Shown: piece by piece, positions 43,135 to 52,029 of the stretch
How the letters are laid out: each line of letters starts with the position of its first letter
How positions within the stretch are numbered: the first letter of the stretch is position 1
Origin: Lentilactobacillus parabuchneri DSM 5707 = NBRC 107865
Lineage (GTDB): Bacteria; Bacillota; Bacilli; Lactobacillales; Lactobacillaceae
Length of the DNA: 64,000 bases
Assembly (NCBI RefSeq): GCF_001435315.1
Contig: NZ_AZGK01000003.1
Coordinates: 212,451 to 276,450 of the forward strand
Reading direction: 5' to 3'
The notes under the pieces: generated by a model
Seen by the model: the letters and a program-made list of their open reading frames with translations, nothing else
The model's database searches: none
What the model was told of the DNA's origin: nothing
Program-made: the position numbers and the translations under genes

Positions 43135-44244
43135 ATGCTCGAACGATTAAAAAAATCTCCGCTCATGTTTTGGTCATTAGAAATTTTGATTGTGGTTGCG
43201 ATTATTTGGATCTGTACCAAGATCAGTTTTATGTTTTCGCCAATTGCGATCTTCTTTTCGACGGTTTTTATTCCAATTCTTCTGGCCGGCATTTTGTTTT
43301 ATATGCTGAATCCGATTGTCAATTTATTGACGAAGGTTCGCTTTGGCAAGCACCATATTACCCGGACGTGGGCGACCACCCTGGTATTTTTGCTGCTTTT
43401 GGGGCTGGTCGCACTTGCCGCAACGGTGTTTATTCCAAAGATTGTCAATCAGTTAATCACGTTGGCCAACCAGTTACCGGACGCTGCCAAACAGGGCCAA
43501 CAGTTAGTTGACAAGATGTTTAAGGGAATCAATTCCCAAACATTTTTGAAAAACATTGACCTTACGTCGATGACAGACAAACTATCCCGCAACGTCAATA
43601 AGTATGCCGAGACGATCTTTAACAGCGTGACGACCGGGTTAGGCGGGATCATTTCAGCGGCAGCCAACGTGGTGATTATTGCCGTAACCGTTCCGGTTGT
43701 CCTGTTTTATATGCTTAAGGACGGTTATCGGCTGGCACCGACCATCAAGAATATCTTGCCCGAACGTCACCGTGAACAAACGATGGATTTATTAGGTAAA
43801 ATGAGTCACACCATCTCCAAATATATTTCCGGTCAGATGATCGAGTGTTTGTTTGTCGGGACCTTCACGGCGATTGGGTATGTGATTATCGGCACGCCAT
43901 ACGCATTGTTGTTGGGTGTGATTGCCGGAATTTGCAATATCATTCCATACCTTGGACCTTACATTGGAATTGCACCCGCCTTAATCGTGTCATTTTCTCA
44001 CGGTGGCTTTTGGTCAGTTGTCTGGAATATCGTGGTTGTTTTAATCGTTCAACAAATTGACGGTAATCTGGTTTATCCGAACGTGATCGGCAAGTCGCTG
44101 GAAATTCATCCACTGACCATCATTATTATTTTGTTGGCTGCCGGAAACATTGCCGGGTTGATGGGGATGATTTTAGCCGTTCCTTTGTACGCTGTGGTAA
44201 AAGTGATTGTGGTTCACTTGTATAATATTTACCAGCTGGAATAA
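43135..44244 (+). CDS. AI-2E family transporter (PerM-like membrane protein)
   Basis: The 369-residue protein has about eight hydrophobic segments with a soluble loop near residues 100-165, the AI-2E/PerM layout. The family block VIAGICNIIPYLGPYIGIAPALIV and the QQIDGNLVYPNVIGKSLEIHP stretch near residues 300-325 are typical. Members export varied small molecules or act as antiporters; a link to autoinducer 2 is not implied. AAGGAG precedes the ATG, and an extended -10 (TGATACAAT, 43073-43081) lies about 55 bases upstream. Confidence 0.88.
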   Translation: MLERLKKSPLMFWSLEILIVVAIIWICTKISFMFSPIAIFFSTVFIPILLAGILFYMLNPIVNLLTKVRFGKHHITRTWATTLVFLLLLGLVALAATVFIPKIVNQLITLANQLPDAAKQGQQLVDKMFKGINSQTFLKNIDLTSMTDKLSRNVNKYAETIFNSVTTGLGGIISAAANVVIIAVTVPVVLFYMLKDGYRLAPTIKNILPERHREQTMDLLGKMSHTISKYISGQMIECLFVGTFTAIGYVIIGTPYALLLGVIAGICNIIPYLGPYIGIAPALIVSFSHGGFWSVVWNIVVVLIVQQIDGNLVYPNVIGKSLEIHPLTIIIILLAAGNIAGLMGMILAVPLYAVVKVIVVHLYNIYQLE

Positions 44245-44274
44245 CACAAAAACGTTAATTATCTTTAATAAACA

Positions 44275-44302
44275 TTGACGTTGACCGTGATTATGCTACT
44301 AT
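44275..44302 (+). promoter_or_regulatory. promoter of tagD
   Basis: TTGACG (44275-44280), a 16-base spacer ending TGC, and TACTAT (44297-44302) form a good promoter, 57 bases before the tagD start. Confidence 0.65.
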
Positions 44303-44358
44303 TTAAGATGTGTTTATTTTAAGCTAACATTCAAAGTATTGATTAAGTAGGAGATTGT

Positions 44359-44769
44359 ATGAAAAAAGTAATAACGTATGGGACGTTTGATTTGCTGCAC
44401 AAGGGCCACGTCCGCTTATTAAAGCGTGCCAAGGCACTTGGTGATCACCTCACCGTTTGCTTGTCGTCAGATGAGTTTAACGCTGAAAAGGGTAAAAAAG
44501 CATACACGTCATACGAAGATCGAAAGTATATTCTTGAAGCCATTAAATACGTCGATGAAGTGATTCCGGAAACCAACTGGGACCAAAAAATTCACGACGT
44601 TCAAGATCGCGATATCGACGTTTTTGTCATGGGTGACGACTGGAAAGGGAAATTCGACTTCTTAAAGGACTATTGCGAAGTTGTTTATTTGCCTCGAACC
44701 GAAGGCATTTCCACGACCAAGATCAAGGAAGACTTAGGTCTTACCGACACTAAGGATTGGCAAGCATAA
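44359..44769 (+). CDS. tagD: glycerol-3-phosphate cytidylyltransferase
   Basis: This enzyme makes CDP-glycerol from CTP and glycerol 3-phosphate, the activated unit for poly(glycerol phosphate) wall teichoic acid. The 136-residue protein has the nucleotidyltransferase HxGH motif (His14-Lys-Gly-His17) in YGTFDLLHKGHVRLL and the ISTTKIK motif near the C-terminus. The CDP-glycerol polymerase TagF is encoded 1.1 kb downstream, though a terminator lies between them. Confidence 0.95.
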   Translation: MKKVITYGTFDLLHKGHVRLLKRAKALGDHLTVCLSSDEFNAEKGKKAYTSYEDRKYILEAIKYVDEVIPETNWDQKIHDVQDRDIDVFVMGDDWKGKFDFLKDYCEVVYLPRTEGISTTKIKEDLGLTDTKDWQA

Positions 44770-44826
44770 AGACCGAGTTGAGCTGCTTTTTGGCGCACGT
44801 TTTAGCTTGGTAGCATTCGTGACTCA

Positions 44827-44869
44827 AAAGGGGCTGGGACAAAACTCATGTTTTGCCGCCAGCCCCTTT
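44827..44869 (+). terminator. terminator after tagD
   Basis: Nineteen-base arms based on aaaggggctgggacaaaac (44827-44845) and its partner (44850-44868) with a TCAT loop end in TTTA. The apex sequence is shared with the terminator at 36948. Confidence 0.85.
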
Positions 44870-44901
44870 AATCTCAATGGTGATATCGCATGAACGTGGG
44901 G

Positions 44902-44990
44902 CAAAGGGGCCGCGTCGGGTGCACGGCCGTCATTTTTCGGATAGTTGATTCGAAAAAATATTGGCCGTGCAGGACGCGCGGGGCCCTTTG
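44902..44990 (+). other. long GC-rich hairpin just upstream of the 285-residue protein gene
   Basis: The arms caaaggggccgcgtcgggt with gcacggcc (44902-44928) and ggccgtgc with aggacgcgcggggccctttg (44963-44990) pair over about 25 bases with small bulges. An inner tttttcg/cgaaaaa stem (44933-44939 and 44951-44957) continues the structure. Its base composition is much richer in GC than the surroundings. It ends about 22 bases before the AGGAGG of the next gene and no T run follows, so it would be part of the leader or a repeat element. Confidence 0.6.
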
Positions 44991-45023
44991 TCCCATTTGC
45001 AGTTGATTATTCAGGAGGAAATT

Positions 45024-45881
45024 ATGGGACGAGCAATCTTTTTGGTAACATCCATTCAAGGTATTCGAAAAGCAACCTTTAAAAAGCAGTTAATGTCATT
45101 ACTCACAACGGATTTTCAAGTCGTTGTCCTTTTGGCAATGACTGATTTTGATGAAATTTGGCAGGCAGAACGTGAATTTACCCGCCTTGATTTACCGGCA
45201 GCCGGACCGGCAGTGCGGTTGATCTCATTGGCGGACATCTATGCGGATCACGAAGGCATCGACTTAAAGCAAGGCGATTTCTTAAACCCTTCGCTCGATG
45301 ATCTAAGAGCCTATGATGCCCACCTTGGCAAATTACCACTAACCAGGTATATTGATGACGATGGCGACATTGTTGCGGAAACGTTATTTGGGGATGACGC
45401 CGTTAGACTACATACACTGTTATTTGACAAATCCAGTCGGGTTATTCAGATCAACACCTATGATCACCAAGATCAGTTATTTGGAATCGAAAAGTTTGAA
45501 GATGACAATCTGGTTGAAAGTCTGCTTTTGAATGCCAAGGGGCAGCTCGTCTACCGATTCACCAACTACATTAAAAATCAAAAAGTCACCTACAGTGTGA
45601 CGCAAAGCTCAATTATTGCCGCTCCGCAAGATCTGTCTGAATTGGTCGATGAAAAAACCAATAATACCGACGAGATGCTTCGAACGTTTGAAGGACAAGG
45701 GCGGTCAACGTTTACCAAAGCACTGTCGTACAGTGATTATCATCGCTATGACGATATTAACGCCTTTTATCACCAGGTCTTATTGAACATGGATATTAAG
45801 GATGCCCGGACGTATATTGATATTGATAACATTGTCGATGCATCCAAGTACCTGCCTGGAAAACGAATCTTTAATTATTAA
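45024..45881 (+). CDS. unassigned protein beside tagF, possibly a free-standing TagE/TarM-like N-terminal half
   Basis: The 285-residue soluble protein starts at ATG 45024 behind AGGAGG. The first 90 residues (RAIFLVTSIQGIRKATFKKQ, VVVLLAMTDFDEI) look like a Rossmann-like half domain. Residues 110-190 are a run of short beta strands (YIDDDGDIVAETLFGDD, VIQINTYDHQDQLFGIEKF), similar in style to the beta insert of TagE/TarM poly(glycerol phosphate) glucosyltransferases. The catalytic C-terminal GT-B half is absent. That similarity is my reading and is not confirmed. TagF follows after 12 bases, so a role in teichoic acid assembly is likely. Confidence 0.7.
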   Translation: MGRAIFLVTSIQGIRKATFKKQLMSLLTTDFQVVVLLAMTDFDEIWQAEREFTRLDLPAAGPAVRLISLADIYADHEGIDLKQGDFLNPSLDDLRAYDAHLGKLPLTRYIDDDGDIVAETLFGDDAVRLHTLLFDKSSRVIQINTYDHQDQLFGIEKFEDDNLVESLLLNAKGQLVYRFTNYIKNQKVTYSVTQSSIIAAPQDLSELVDEKTNNTDEMLRTFEGQGRSTFTKALSYSDYHRYDDINAFYHQVLLNMDIKDARTYIDIDNIVDASKYLPGKRIFNY

Positions 45882-45893
45882 GGGGAAATCAAA

Positions 45894-47918
45894 TTGCGAG
45901 CGATATTATCAGGAGTCCATCAAAAAAAGGGAAAACAGGTTCTGGAATTCGAACTGCTGGACGTTTCGGCTTCACTAGAAAACGCCTACTTTTTGTTTGT
46001 CGAAAAAAATAGCCTGGCATCAATCATGAAGCCGATCAGCAAGATCTTGACCCACAACATTGTCCGGGTCAATATTGATGCGCAGGACTTTCATTTTGAA
46101 TCGGAAGATCAAACTGAATTTGAATGGCAGATCTTTTTGATTCACAATAGTTTGTCCAACAAAAGCGTTATCCAGGTTGAAAGTGAATATTTAAGTGATC
46201 GCCACCAGTTAGAGCTCACCAGTTATTATCAATTTAACAGTGATGCGCAGGGGATGGCATTATTCAACCTTCGGACACATCAATCCGATCAGGAATTTAT
46301 GATTAACTCCGTCAACTTGACCGATCAAAACTTGGAAATCACTGGCTACAACAAGATTAACGGCACCATTATCAAGAACCAGCGGATTATTCTTAAAAAT
46401 CATACAACGGCCGGGAAATTGGAATACCCGGTCACCAAAAAGTTGTTTGAGGGAATGTTCACGGTAGCGATCCCACTCACGGATATTCCTCAGAATTCAG
46501 TTGGTGAGCTTTACATTGAATATGAATTAAACGGAAAAGAAATCAAGCAGCGTTTGATTATCTCCAAATCTCTGGCAGGTCAATCAACTGAAATTAAACA
46601 ACCCGGCAACCGTATGATTACCCTTGAGAAGCGCTTTGACAATGGCATTTTGGTCAAAGAATTCCAAGGCGCTTCAGTCTTTGAAAAGCTCGGGGCTGCG
46701 GGCGGCAAAGCGTCAACCGTGGTTGATGTGATTCGCATGGTTCAAGATAAGCTGAACTTGGTCCGAATGCGTTTCTTGTTCAAATCTGGTCACTCACCAT
46801 ATGAGAACACAACGATTATTTTTGAAAGCTTTGGGGGTCGTCAGGTTAGTGACAGTCCGTTTGCAATTTATAAGACTTTCAAAACGTTGTATCCCGGCAT
46901 CAAAATGATCTGGTCAATTGACCGCTCACAGAAGAAATTTTGTAAGGAGAATCAGATTGCCTATGTGATCCGTCGGACGAACAAATGGGTCCGGGTTTTG
47001 GAAAAATCACAGTTTTGGATTAGCAATGCCCGCTTCCCAACTTGGGTTAAGAAGCCGAACTACGTGACTTATATCCAGACATGGCACGGAACACCGCTTA
47101 AAAAGCTTGGCTTGGATATTGAAAATGTTTCAATGCCGGGGACTACGACGGCCAAGTATCACAAGAACTTTGTTCGAGAAGCAAACCGTTGGGATGCGCT
47201 GGTTTCACCAAATGATTACTCAACGCAGATTTTCCGTTCGGCCTTTGGCTTCAACAACCAGATTTTAAAGATTGGGTATCCACGGAACGATGAATTGATT
47301 AATACTCAAAAGGAAGATATTAACGCCATCAAGGAACAACTCGGAATCCCACTGAATAAGAAAGTGGTCATGTACGCACCGACTTATCGGGACAACCAGT
47401 TTGCCGAAAAGGGGAAGTATACCTTTGAACTGCCATTTAATCTTGACGATTTCCGTCAATCATTTGGCGATGACACTGTCCTAGTCTTGAGAATGCATTA
47501 TCTCATTTCAAATGCGTTGGATATCTCCGAGTATTCAGACTTTGTCTATGATTTCTCAGATTATCCAAATATTAGTGACTTGTACCTGGTTTCCGATCTC
47601 TTGATCACTGATTACTCATCTGTTTTCTTCGATTACGCCTACTTGAAACGGCCAATTCTGTTCTACCCTTACGACTATCATTTGTACAAGGAAGAACTCC
47701 GGGGATTCTACCTCAACTATGAAAAAGACTTGCCCGGAAAGATTGCCAACAATTCCAAGCAGCTCCTTGAAGAAATTGACCATGCGCTGGCCCATCCCGA
47801 TATGTCTGCCAATGAGAAGTTTATGAACTTTTACAATCGTTTCTGTGCGATTAACGATGGCTTAAGTTCATTAAAAGTTGTCAACTACGTGATGCACCAG
47901 GTTGAAAGTGGCATGTAA
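45894..47918 (+). CDS. tagF: CDP-glycerol:poly(glycerophosphate) glycerophosphotransferase
   Basis: This membrane-associated polymerase adds glycerol phosphate from CDP-glycerol to the growing teichoic acid. It starts at TTG 45894 behind AGGGGA. Of 674 residues, the first 230 form a beta-rich N-terminal region and the rest the Glyphos_transf GT-B domain. Diagnostic blocks are QTWHGTPLKKLG near residue 398, GYPRNDELI near 460 and DLLITDYSSVFFDYAYLKRP near 570. It is cotranscribed with the preceding 285-residue protein. It could be a poly(glycerol) or poly(ribitol) enzyme; presence of tagD favours glycerol. Confidence 0.93.
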   Translation: MRAILSGVHQKKGKQVLEFELLDVSASLENAYFLFVEKNSLASIMKPISKILTHNIVRVNIDAQDFHFESEDQTEFEWQIFLIHNSLSNKSVIQVESEYLSDRHQLELTSYYQFNSDAQGMALFNLRTHQSDQEFMINSVNLTDQNLEITGYNKINGTIIKNQRIILKNHTTAGKLEYPVTKKLFEGMFTVAIPLTDIPQNSVGELYIEYELNGKEIKQRLIISKSLAGQSTEIKQPGNRMITLEKRFDNGILVKEFQGASVFEKLGAAGGKASTVVDVIRMVQDKLNLVRMRFLFKSGHSPYENTTIIFESFGGRQVSDSPFAIYKTFKTLYPGIKMIWSIDRSQKKFCKENQIAYVIRRTNKWVRVLEKSQFWISNARFPTWVKKPNYVTYIQTWHGTPLKKLGLDIENVSMPGTTTAKYHKNFVREANRWDALVSPNDYSTQIFRSAFGFNNQILKIGYPRNDELINTQKEDINAIKEQLGIPLNKKVVMYAPTYRDNQFAEKGKYTFELPFNLDDFRQSFGDDTVLVLRMHYLISNALDISEYSDFVYDFSDYPNISDLYLVSDLLITDYSSVFFDYAYLKRPILFYPYDYHLYKEELRGFYLNYEKDLPGKIANNSKQLLEEIDHALAHPDMSANEKFMNFYNRFCAINDGLSSLKVVNYVMHQVESGM

Positions 47919-47941
47919 GCAACTGAATCATTTGATTTACG

Positions 47942-47979
47942 AGGACTTGTGTGGGACTTCTATGGCATGAGTCCTTTTT
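47942..47979 (+). terminator. terminator after tagF
   Basis: Ten-base arms aggacttgtg (47942-47951) and catgagtcct (47966-47975), with two wobble pairs, are followed by T residues. Confidence 0.65.
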
Positions 47980-48020
47980 GTTTGAATGAAGCGAGGGTTC
48001 TAGGAGTCAAGGCCAAAACG

Positions 48021-48029
48021 TGTTAAAAT
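48021..48029 (+). promoter_or_regulatory. extended -10 promoter of prfC
   Basis: TGTTAAAAT gives an extended -10 with TAAAAT at 48024-48029, 36 bases before the start. The -35 is not obvious. Confidence 0.5.
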
Positions 48030-48064
48030 TAATTAGTTATTGACTCGTCTGAAAGGAAGTAAAT

Positions 48065-49648
48065 ATGAATACCCAACAATTAGAAAAGGAAGACAGTACC
48101 CGGCGGACATTTGCGATTATCTCTCACCCTGATGCCGGTAAAACGACTATCACGGAGCAATTGCTTTTGTTCGGGGGCGTTGTTCGCTCGGCCGGAACGG
48201 TTAAGGCCAGAAAGACCGGCAACTATGCCAAATCCGACTGGATGGAAATTGAACAGAAACGTGGTATTTCGGTTACCAGTTCTGTGATGCAGTTTGATTA
48301 TGCCGGTAAACGAATCAACATTTTGGATACCCCGGGTCATGAGGATTTCTCGGAAGATACTTACCGGACTTTGATGGCCGTTGATTCAGCTGTCATGGTC
48401 ATTGACTCTGCCAAAGGAATCGAACCGCAGACCAAGAAACTATTCCAAATATGTAAAATGCGGGGAATTCCAATTTTTACGTTTATGAACAAGCTCGATC
48501 GCGACGGTCGTGAACCGATGGACTTGATTGACGAGCTGGAAAACGTCTTGGGAATCGAAGCATACCCAATGAACTGGCCGATCGGCATGGGAAAGACTCT
48601 GACTGGGATTTTTGACCGCTATAATCATAACGTGGAACTCTATAATCATGCCAAAGATAATAAACCATCGGAAATTGTTGATTTGGATGACAATAACAAT
48701 CCGATCAACAACGAGAAATTGGCTGAAGACGAGCAGTTTGAAGATGCCAAGGACGCCATTGACCTCTTGGATATGGCCGGTAATCAATTTGATGAAGGCA
48801 AAATTGCGACCGGAGATATGACACCTGTATTCTTCGGATCCGCGTTGGTTAACTTTGGGGTCAAGACTTTTTTTGACGCCTATTTGAAGTACGCACCGGC
48901 ACCGAGTGCACATAAGACGGAAGATGGGGACGTTGTTCAACCAGATGACGAGACATTCTCGGGCTTCGTCTTCAAAATTCAGGCCAACATGAATCCCAAT
49001 CACCGGGATCGGATTGCCTTTGTTCGGGTTTGTTCCGGAGAATTTGAGAAGGGGATGGACGTCAACCTGTATCGGACGCAAAAGAAGCTGAGGCTATCCA
49101 ATGTGACCGAGTTCATGGCCAATACCAGGGAGAACGTTAAAACCGCTGTTGCCGGCGATATTATCGGGTTATACGATACCGGTAATTTTCAGATTGGCGA
49201 TACCATTTATTCTGGTAAGAAAAAAGTCGCTTTTGAAAAGCTGCCACAATTTACACCAGAACTATTTGTCCGCGTTTCTGCAAAGAACGTCATGAAACAA
49301 AAGTCATTTCATAAGGGAATTGACCAATTGGTTCAAGAAGGCGCAGTCCAACTGTATCAATCCTATACCACCAATGATTATATTTTGGGGGCAGTCGGTC
49401 AGCTGCAGTTTGAAGTGTTCCAGTTCAGAATGCAGAACGAATATAATTCTGAAGTTAACATGGATCCGATGGGCCATAAAATTGCCCGCTGGATTGATCC
49501 TGAGCAACTGGACGAAAAGATGTCGTCATCACGAAACTTATTGGTCAAGGATCGCGCCGGCAATCAGTTATTCTTATTTGAAAACGAATTTGCCCTGCGT
49601 TGGTTCAAGGACAAATATCCAGATGTTCAATTAACCGCTAAACTATAA
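48065..49648 (+). CDS. prfC: peptide chain release factor 3
   Basis: RF3 is a GTPase that recycles RF1 and RF2 from the ribosome after termination. The 527-residue protein has the G1 loop [14 protein letters not shown]3 DTPGHEDF and G4 [10 protein letters not shown], then domains II and III with [19 protein letters not shown]. Length and motifs match RF3 and not EF-G. AAAGGAAG precedes the ATG. Confidence 0.96.
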   Translation: MNTQQLEKEDSTRRTFAIISHPDAGKTTITEQLLLFGGVVRSAGTVKARKTGNYAKSDWMEIEQKRGISVTSSVMQFDYAGKRINILDTPGHEDFSEDTYRTLMAVDSAVMVIDSAKGIEPQTKKLFQICKMRGIPIFTFMNKLDRDGREPMDLIDELENVLGIEAYPMNWPIGMGKTLTGIFDRYNHNVELYNHAKDNKPSEIVDLDDNNNPINNEKLAEDEQFEDAKDAIDLLDMAGNQFDEGKIATGDMTPVFFGSALVNFGVKTFFDAYLKYAPAPSAHKTEDGDVVQPDDETFSGFVFKIQANMNPNHRDRIAFVRVCSGEFEKGMDVNLYRTQKKLRLSNVTEFMANTRENVKTAVAGDIIGLYDTGNFQIGDTIYSGKKKVAFEKLPQFTPELFVRVSAKNVMKQKSFHKGIDQLVQEGAVQLYQSYTTNDYILGAVGQLQFEVFQFRMQNEYNSEVNMDPMGHKIARWIDPEQLDEKMSSSRNLLVKDRAGNQLFLFENEFALRWFKDKYPDVQLTAKL

Positions 49649-49670
49649 TTTAAATTTCGAAAGAAGAGAT

Positions 49671-51104
49671 ATGACAATGGCTTCCAAACATTTATCAGCA
49701 TGTACAACCGTTCTTGTCGGCAAAAAGGCTTCCATTGACGGATCGACGATGATTGCCAGAAATGACGATACATTCCTGCCACTGACCCCTCAGCGTTTTT
49801 ACGTTGAGCCGGCCAATGATCATCAAGAAGGCGAATGGGCATCCAACCAAAACGGGTTTAAGGCACCACTTCCTAAGAAAGCGTATCGCTACTCATTGAC
49901 GCCAAATGTCGAAGTTGACAAAGAAGGGGTCTATGCCGAAAGTGGCTTTAACGAAAAAAACGTTGCGATGAGTGCTACCGAAAGTGTTTATGGAAATGAA
50001 CGGGCGTTGGCGTTTGATCCGCTGGTTAAGGATGGCCTGGCTGAAGATTCACTGCAGTCCATGGTTCTGCCATACATTGACTCCGCCCGCGATGGTGTCA
50101 AATATCTCGGCGACCTGATTAAAAAATATGGGTCACCTGAAGGCAACGGTGTCTTATTTAGTGACAAGCATGAAGTTTGGTATATGGAAATCGTCACTGG
50201 TCACCATTGGGTTGCCCAACGGATTCCAGACGACGCGTATGCCATTGCTGCCAACCAGGTTGCAATTCAGCAAGTTGATTTTAAAGATTCCGACAACTTT
50301 ATGTACTCCGATGGCATTCAAAAATTTGTTAAGAAGTATCACTTGAATACTGACAAGGAAGGGTTTAACTTCCGTCATATTTTTGGAACCGATAACGAAA
50401 AGGACCGCCATTACAACACACCACGCGTTTGGTTTGGCCAGAAGTATTTGAACCCTGAAATTGAGCAGTCACCGACCTCATCAGACTTGCCGTTTATTTG
50501 TCATACTGATCATAAAATCAGTGTTGAAGATGTGGAATACATCTTAGGGTCTCACTACAATGAAACACCTTACGATCCGTTTAGTCGCGGAAATGAGGCG
50601 ACCAAGACGTTATTCCGGCCGATTTCAATGAACCGGACCCAAAATTCCCATGTCCTCCAAATTCGCAATGACGTTGATAATAATAGTAACGCGATTATGT
50701 GGTTATGCTTTGGTGTGCCGGCATTTTCACCATACGTCCCGTTCTTTGCCAATGCGACCGACACCGACGATACCTACGCCAACACGCCGGTTCATTGCGA
50801 TGACGTCAGCGCCTACTGGATGTATCGTAAGCTGTCGATGTTGGTTGAATCGCACTATTCTGAATTTATCCAAGATGATGTCGATTTCTTAACCGACATG
50901 AAGGAACAGTTGCGCCGACACGTTCAAAATGCAATTGATGAAAGCCAGGCGTTGAAGGGTCAGGAACTAACGGATTACTTGACTGGCCAAAATCACGATG
51001 TCGTTAAAATGATGCGGATTGCCACTGAGAAGTTCAATCATCAATTGATTGAAAAGGGCCTGACGTTGTCCAAATTGACGTTTAATATGGATAAAAATCT
51101 GTAA
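49671..51104 (+). CDS. pepD: C69 family dipeptidase (PepD type)
   Basis: This is a cytoplasmic N-terminal nucleophile dipeptidase of 477 residues. The nucleophile is Cys11 in SACTTVLVGKKASIDGSTM, and it is exposed after removal of a ten-residue propeptide (eight if ATG 49677 is used). Further family blocks are IARNDD near 25, HEVWYMEIVTGHHWVAQRIP near 165 and AIMWLCFGVPAFSPYVPFFA near 345. Such enzymes release free amino acids from dipeptides during growth on protein-rich media. It is followed by a terminator. Confidence 0.92.
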   Translation: MTMASKHLSACTTVLVGKKASIDGSTMIARNDDTFLPLTPQRFYVEPANDHQEGEWASNQNGFKAPLPKKAYRYSLTPNVEVDKEGVYAESGFNEKNVAMSATESVYGNERALAFDPLVKDGLAEDSLQSMVLPYIDSARDGVKYLGDLIKKYGSPEGNGVLFSDKHEVWYMEIVTGHHWVAQRIPDDAYAIAANQVAIQQVDFKDSDNFMYSDGIQKFVKKYHLNTDKEGFNFRHIFGTDNEKDRHYNTPRVWFGQKYLNPEIEQSPTSSDLPFICHTDHKISVEDVEYILGSHYNETPYDPFSRGNEATKTLFRPISMNRTQNSHVLQIRNDVDNNSNAIMWLCFGVPAFSPYVPFFANATDTDDTYANTPVHCDDVSAYWMYRKLSMLVESHYSEFIQDDVDFLTDMKEQLRRHVQNAIDESQALKGQELTDYLTGQNHDVVKMMRIATEKFNHQLIEKGLTLSKLTFNMDKNL

Positions 51105-51142
51105 TAGTTAGGCATCATTTAATAAAATAGCAAATCAAAAAA

Positions 51143-51176
51143 CACAAACTGCGCGATTGCGGTTTGTGCTTTTTTT
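51143..51176 (+). terminator. terminator after pepD
   Basis: Ten-base arms cacaaactgc (51143-51152) and gcggtttgtg (51159-51168), with one G-T pair, are followed by a T-rich run. Confidence 0.85.
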
Positions 51177-51317
51177 GTGAAATTTTCCTCCTGAGGCCAA
51201 ATATTGAAGTCTGTCGTGTCAAAGTTTGTTTACATGGGTAATTTTAGCTGGGTGATTAACTTTGATGACAGATTATATTTTCTTATTCAGGTATAATTTC
51301 AGTAAGGGGTTGAGGAA

Positions 51318-51908
51318 ATGGACATTGGAAACAAAATTAAAACTTACCGAAAAATTCAGAACCTTTCTCAAGAAGAATTGGCCCGTAAAGTTTATGTGTC
51401 ACGACAAACCGTTTCAAATTGGGAAACCAATAAACGGTATCCTGATATTCAAAATATTTTATTGTTGAGTGTTCTTTTTGACGTTTCTGTGGATGAACTC
51501 ATTAGAGGAGATTTGGAGGCTATGAAAGATAAGTTGTCCAATAAACAAGTAAACCGGGCAATGTCTGTCTATACATTGATCATGCTCATCGCTGCGATGA
51601 TTGGCGCTATTTCGATTGGACCGGTGTTCTATTTTGAAGAATCGACAACCGTGGTTTTTCTGCCGATTATTTGTTTTGCGATCATGTTACTGAGCTCGTT
51701 TAAGCTCGAACGCTTGAAAAACCGCCAAGACCTCAAAACATTTTCTGAAATTGTGGCCTACGTAGCCGAAAGTGAGGTTGAAACGCAACGAACAAAGCGA
51801 GTTCTCGGAAAAGATAAAATACAAAAGGCAATCATGATGATTGCGTTCGCGGCGGCTTTCATACTGATCAGCTTGATTTCAATTTTTCTGTTCGGACGCT
51901 TCAATTGA
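51318..51908 (+). CDS. XRE-family helix-turn-helix protein with C-terminal membrane segments
   Basis: The 196-residue protein has an N-terminal Cro/C1-type HTH (LSQEELARKVYVSRQTVSNW, residues 16-35). Hydrophobic segments follow at about 84-105, 113-128 and 168-192, with a charged loop between (ERLKNRQDLKTFSEIVAYV). It is a membrane-tethered regulator of a type common in Firmicutes; its target and signal are unknown. The ATG at 51318 follows GTAAGGGGTTGAGGAA. TATAAT occurs at 51292-51297, and a nearby imperfect inverted repeat (tgtcaaagtt near 51217 with aactttgatgaca near 51258) may be its operator. Confidence 0.85.
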   Translation: MDIGNKIKTYRKIQNLSQEELARKVYVSRQTVSNWETNKRYPDIQNILLLSVLFDVSVDELIRGDLEAMKDKLSNKQVNRAMSVYTLIMLIAAMIGAISIGPVFYFEESTTVVFLPIICFAIMLLSSFKLERLKNRQDLKTFSEIVAYVAESEVETQRTKRVLGKDKIQKAIMMIAFAAAFILISLISIFLFGRFN

Positions 51909-51929
51909 ACGTTTACTTCGGATGTTAAA

Positions 51930-51979
51930 AAATGTCCTAATCGGTTTGCGTAATCACAAACTCGATTAGGACATTTAGC
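51930..51979. terminator. bidirectional terminator between the XRE gene and the MucBP/SH3-like gene
   Basis: Perfect 14-base arms aaatgtcctaatcg (51930-51943) and cgattaggacattt (51963-51976) have an inner gtttg/caaac pairing. Confidence 0.8.
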
Positions 51980-52029
51980 TTCATCAATTGCTTGGTATTG
52001 TTACATTTTAACCAACAACCAATGGTTTT

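Noticed and set aside
43135..44244. Autoinducer-2 quorum-sensing role for the AI-2E family protein
   Set aside because: The family name is historical. No luxS or other AI-2 gene adjoins it, so only a general membrane transporter call is justified.
48440..49081. Long reverse frame (213 codons) antisense to prfC
   Set aside because: The composition mirrors prfC codons, there is no start signal, and prfC is complete. It is a frame shadow.
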